Shown here one piece after another: positions 4,995-6,500 of a stretch of DNA of 6,500 nucleotides. The position numbers were made by a program, and so were the translations under genes. The first letter of the stretch is position 1. Every line of letters starts with the position of its first letter. The stretch is taken from the NCBI GenBank assembly GCA_937892105.1, contig CALAUZ010000251.1:1-6500 (forward strand), in the 5' to 3' direction. The DNA comes from an uncultured Fretibacterium sp. (GTDB taxonomy: Bacteria; Synergistota; Synergistia; Synergistales; Aminobacteriaceae). The notes beneath the pieces are model-generated. The model made no database searches and had not been told where the DNA came from. It saw nothing but the letters and a program-made list of their open reading frames with translations.

Positions 4995-6323
4995 TCACTC
5001 CGAATATACCAGGTATTTGGGACTGAAAATAATTTTACCGTAAAATATCACCGTCTGCACCAGCGATAACAGTTCAGCCGCCGGTAACGCCCATACAATT
5101 CCATATTCTCCCCAAAAATGGTTCAGCACAAACATCAACGGCATGTACAAGGCACACTGTCTGCAAATACTCAATATGAACGATGCCCTTCCAGCACCCA
5201 TCGCCTGAAGAGCATTCACGAATACAAAGAATATCGCAAACAATATGCTGCTGGACAACTTCATTCGCAGAAACTTAACCGCATATTCAAAGGCTTTCGG
5301 TTCATTCAGGAACATTGACACTATTTTGTCTGAGAACACAAAGCACCCGGCAACCATTGCGAGTGTCAATACCGCAGTGAACTTCAGTGCAAAATTCAGG
5401 AATGCACGATACCTTCCCCAATCCTCAGCTCCAACACTGAACCCCAACAAAGGCTGTATTCCCTGACCTGTCCCCATAGCGACAAGACATGCAAGCTGTT
5501 CAATCCTCATTGACACTCCAGCCGCAGCAACCGCCATATCACCATAAGCAGACATCAAAGAGTTCATGACCATCTGAGATATGCTCATGAGCCAGGGATC
5601 GAGGCACGCAGGAATGCCGATCGCCAGAACTCCCCATGCAATTCCATTATTAGCCCTGAAATTCTTTACGTGAATGCTGAGTGATGAACGTCCTAAAACG
5701 AAATATCCGGCGTAATACAATGCTCCAATTACTATGCTTAGGCTTGTAGCTATTGCAGCACCAGTTATTCCCCAGCCGAACCAGAGTATCATTATTGGAT
5801 CGAGTATAACGTTTAGCATGTTCCCGAAAATCTGGCCGATCATTGCGGCTGTTGCGTGATTTTCAGCCCTCATTATTCCGCCACATGCCATGCTGAAGAG
5901 AATAAATGGTGTTGAAGCTACGACGATCGACAAGTAGTTATATGCCAGCTTGAATGTTTCGGGGCTTGCACCTATTGCCCGAAGTATACTGTCGATGAAG
6001 AACATGAATATTCCCGCCACTATTACGCCAGTTATAATGCTTCCCCATACGCAGAATGAGGCTATATTATTGGCGCGTTCTTTGTTTCCGGCTCCGAGAG
6101 TTCGCGAGATGAAAGACATTGCACCGGCCATGAAGATTATGCCGAGAGCGATTAATACCATAAAAATTGGTGAAGCTAACGACACTGCCGCAAGCTGTAA
6201 CGGGTCTCCTGTCCTTCCAATGAAGAATGTATCAGCAAGGTTGTATATCATCAGCATAATCTCAACGACTATTGCCGGGATTATGTTAGAGATTGCCTGC
6301 CGACTTATTGATGAATAAGTCAT
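4995..6323 (-). CDS. MATE-family multidrug efflux transporter, MepA-like
   Basis: A 442-residue integral membrane protein of the MATE class, which exports cationic drugs, toxins or metabolites in exchange for Na+ or H+. The N-terminus (IYNLADTFFIG, ~26-36, then LAAVSLASPIFMVLIALGI) is the typical first helix pair, closest in style to MepA-type proteins rather than NorM. Hydrophobic segments recur throughout and fit 12 helices in two homologous halves, the second beginning near residue 225 (GVLAIGIPACLDPWL). The interhelical SFISRTLGAGNKERA (~70-84) and its counterpart GQGIQPLLGFSVGAEDWGRY in the second half are conserved loops. The frame is intact and full length. The start has AGGAAAGGA (6339-6331) seven bases upstream. 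It leads a two-gene unit with coaD. Substrate cannot be inferred. Confidence 0.92.
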   Translation of the reverse strand: MTYSSISRQAISNIIPAIVVEIMLMIYNLADTFFIGRTGDPLQLAAVSLASPIFMVLIALGIIFMAGAMSFISRTLGAGNKERANNIASFCVWGSIITGVIVAGIFMFFIDSILRAIGASPETFKLAYNYLSIVVASTPFILFSMACGGIMRAENHATAAMIGQIFGNMLNVILDPIMILWFGWGITGAAIATSLSIVIGALYYAGYFVLGRSSLSIHVKNFRANNGIAWGVLAIGIPACLDPWLMSISQMVMNSLMSAYGDMAVAAAGVSMRIEQLACLVAMGTGQGIQPLLGFSVGAEDWGRYRAFLNFALKFTAVLTLAMVAGCFVFSDKIVSMFLNEPKAFEYAVKFLRMKLSSSILFAIFFVFVNALQAMGAGRASFILSICRQCALYMPLMFVLNHFWGEYGIVWALPAAELLSLVQTVIFYGKIIFSPKYLVYSE

Positions 6324-6359
6324 GTGATTATCCTTTCCTGATTTTGTTGAACGCGAGGG

Positions 6360-6368
6360 ATTATAACA
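6360..6368 (-). promoter_or_regulatory. Extended -10 promoter of the MATE-coaD unit
   Basis: On the minus strand TGTTATAAT is a perfect extended -10 element (TGn plus TATAAT). It would start transcription about 30 bases before the MATE ATG, leaving room for the AGGAAAGGA ribosome site. No recognisable -35 box lies at the right distance, which is common for extended -10 promoters. Confidence 0.6.
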
Positions 6369-6415
6369 GAATAAAAAATTTATAGGGAACTCACAAGAAC
6401 ACTTCTAGCTTCTAA

Positions 6416-6500
6416 GAGGGTCTGTCAAGTAAACTGTGTATGAGATTTTCTTAGGCCACTTTTGGGAAAACAGACGCGTATCTCACATAGAAGTGACTTA
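6416..6500. mobile_element. Possible end of an IS256-type insertion sequence
   Basis: From about 6416 the sequence GTCAAGTAAACTGTGTA and its flank resemble, from memory, terminal inverted repeats of IS256-family (mutator-type) elements. Inward of it, minus-strand frames are open to the window edge and stop at 6451-6453 or 6427-6429, so the C-terminal end of a transposase could enter from the right; neither short frame is long enough to identify. The opposite inverted repeat and target duplication lie outside the window. Otherwise I see nothing in 6369-6500. Confidence 0.35.

Noticed and set aside
5950..6318. 122-residue plus-strand frame
   Set aside because: Antisense to the N-terminal half of the MATE gene, which is intact and has its own ribosome site.

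Overview
The window is about 6.4 kb of ordinary bacterial chromosome with moderate G+C, short intergenic gaps and Shine-Dalgarno starts. The left edge is a contig end that runs into sequencing-library sequence. Gene content (uvrA, smpB, ssrA, coaD, a MepA-type MATE transporter, a lone TerA-type protein and a GIY-YIG/DUF4357 remnant) fits an uncultivated anaerobic gut or rumen bacterium. CoaD and UvrA read to me like Synergistota or Firmicutes relatives, but this is a weak, from-memory impression.

Layout. Bases 1-10 equal the end of an Illumina adapter, and about 11-70 is G+C-rich sequence with a 30-bp repeat that does not continue UvrA. From about 71 to 911 (minus) lies the N-terminal third of uvrA, with an apparent 2-nt loss near codon 10. 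Divergent from it, 1021-2154 (plus) encodes a two-domain TerA-type protein with its own terminator. Converging on that is the trans-translation locus on the minus strand: smpB (2623-3111), then ssrA/tmRNA (2268-2623) and a strong terminator. The last base of the smpB stop codon is the first base of mature tmRNA, and the smpB promoter sits so close to its ATG that the mRNA is probably leaderless.

Divergent from smpB, a gene at about 3305-3934 (plus) encodes an exported protein of unknown function. Immediately behind it is a degraded GIY-YIG-family gene: only the region after the nuclease domain survives, an in-frame TGA (3973-3975) interrupts it, and the DUF4357 part (3991-4467) remains open. 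A shared hairpin separates it from a minus-strand pair, a MATE transporter (4995-6323) followed 7 nt later by coaD (4499-4987), driven from an extended -10 promoter at about 6360-6368. The last 85 bases look like the end of an IS256-type insertion sequence.

Functionally, smpB and ssrA form one ribosome-rescue unit and the MATE gene and coaD are translationally coupled. The other genes have no evident shared pathway. I see no convincing new multi-gene system. The points most worth checking are the smpB-ssrA junction and leaderless start, the tmRNA tag, the decayed GIY-YIG gene, the uvrA frameshift, and the artefactual left end.
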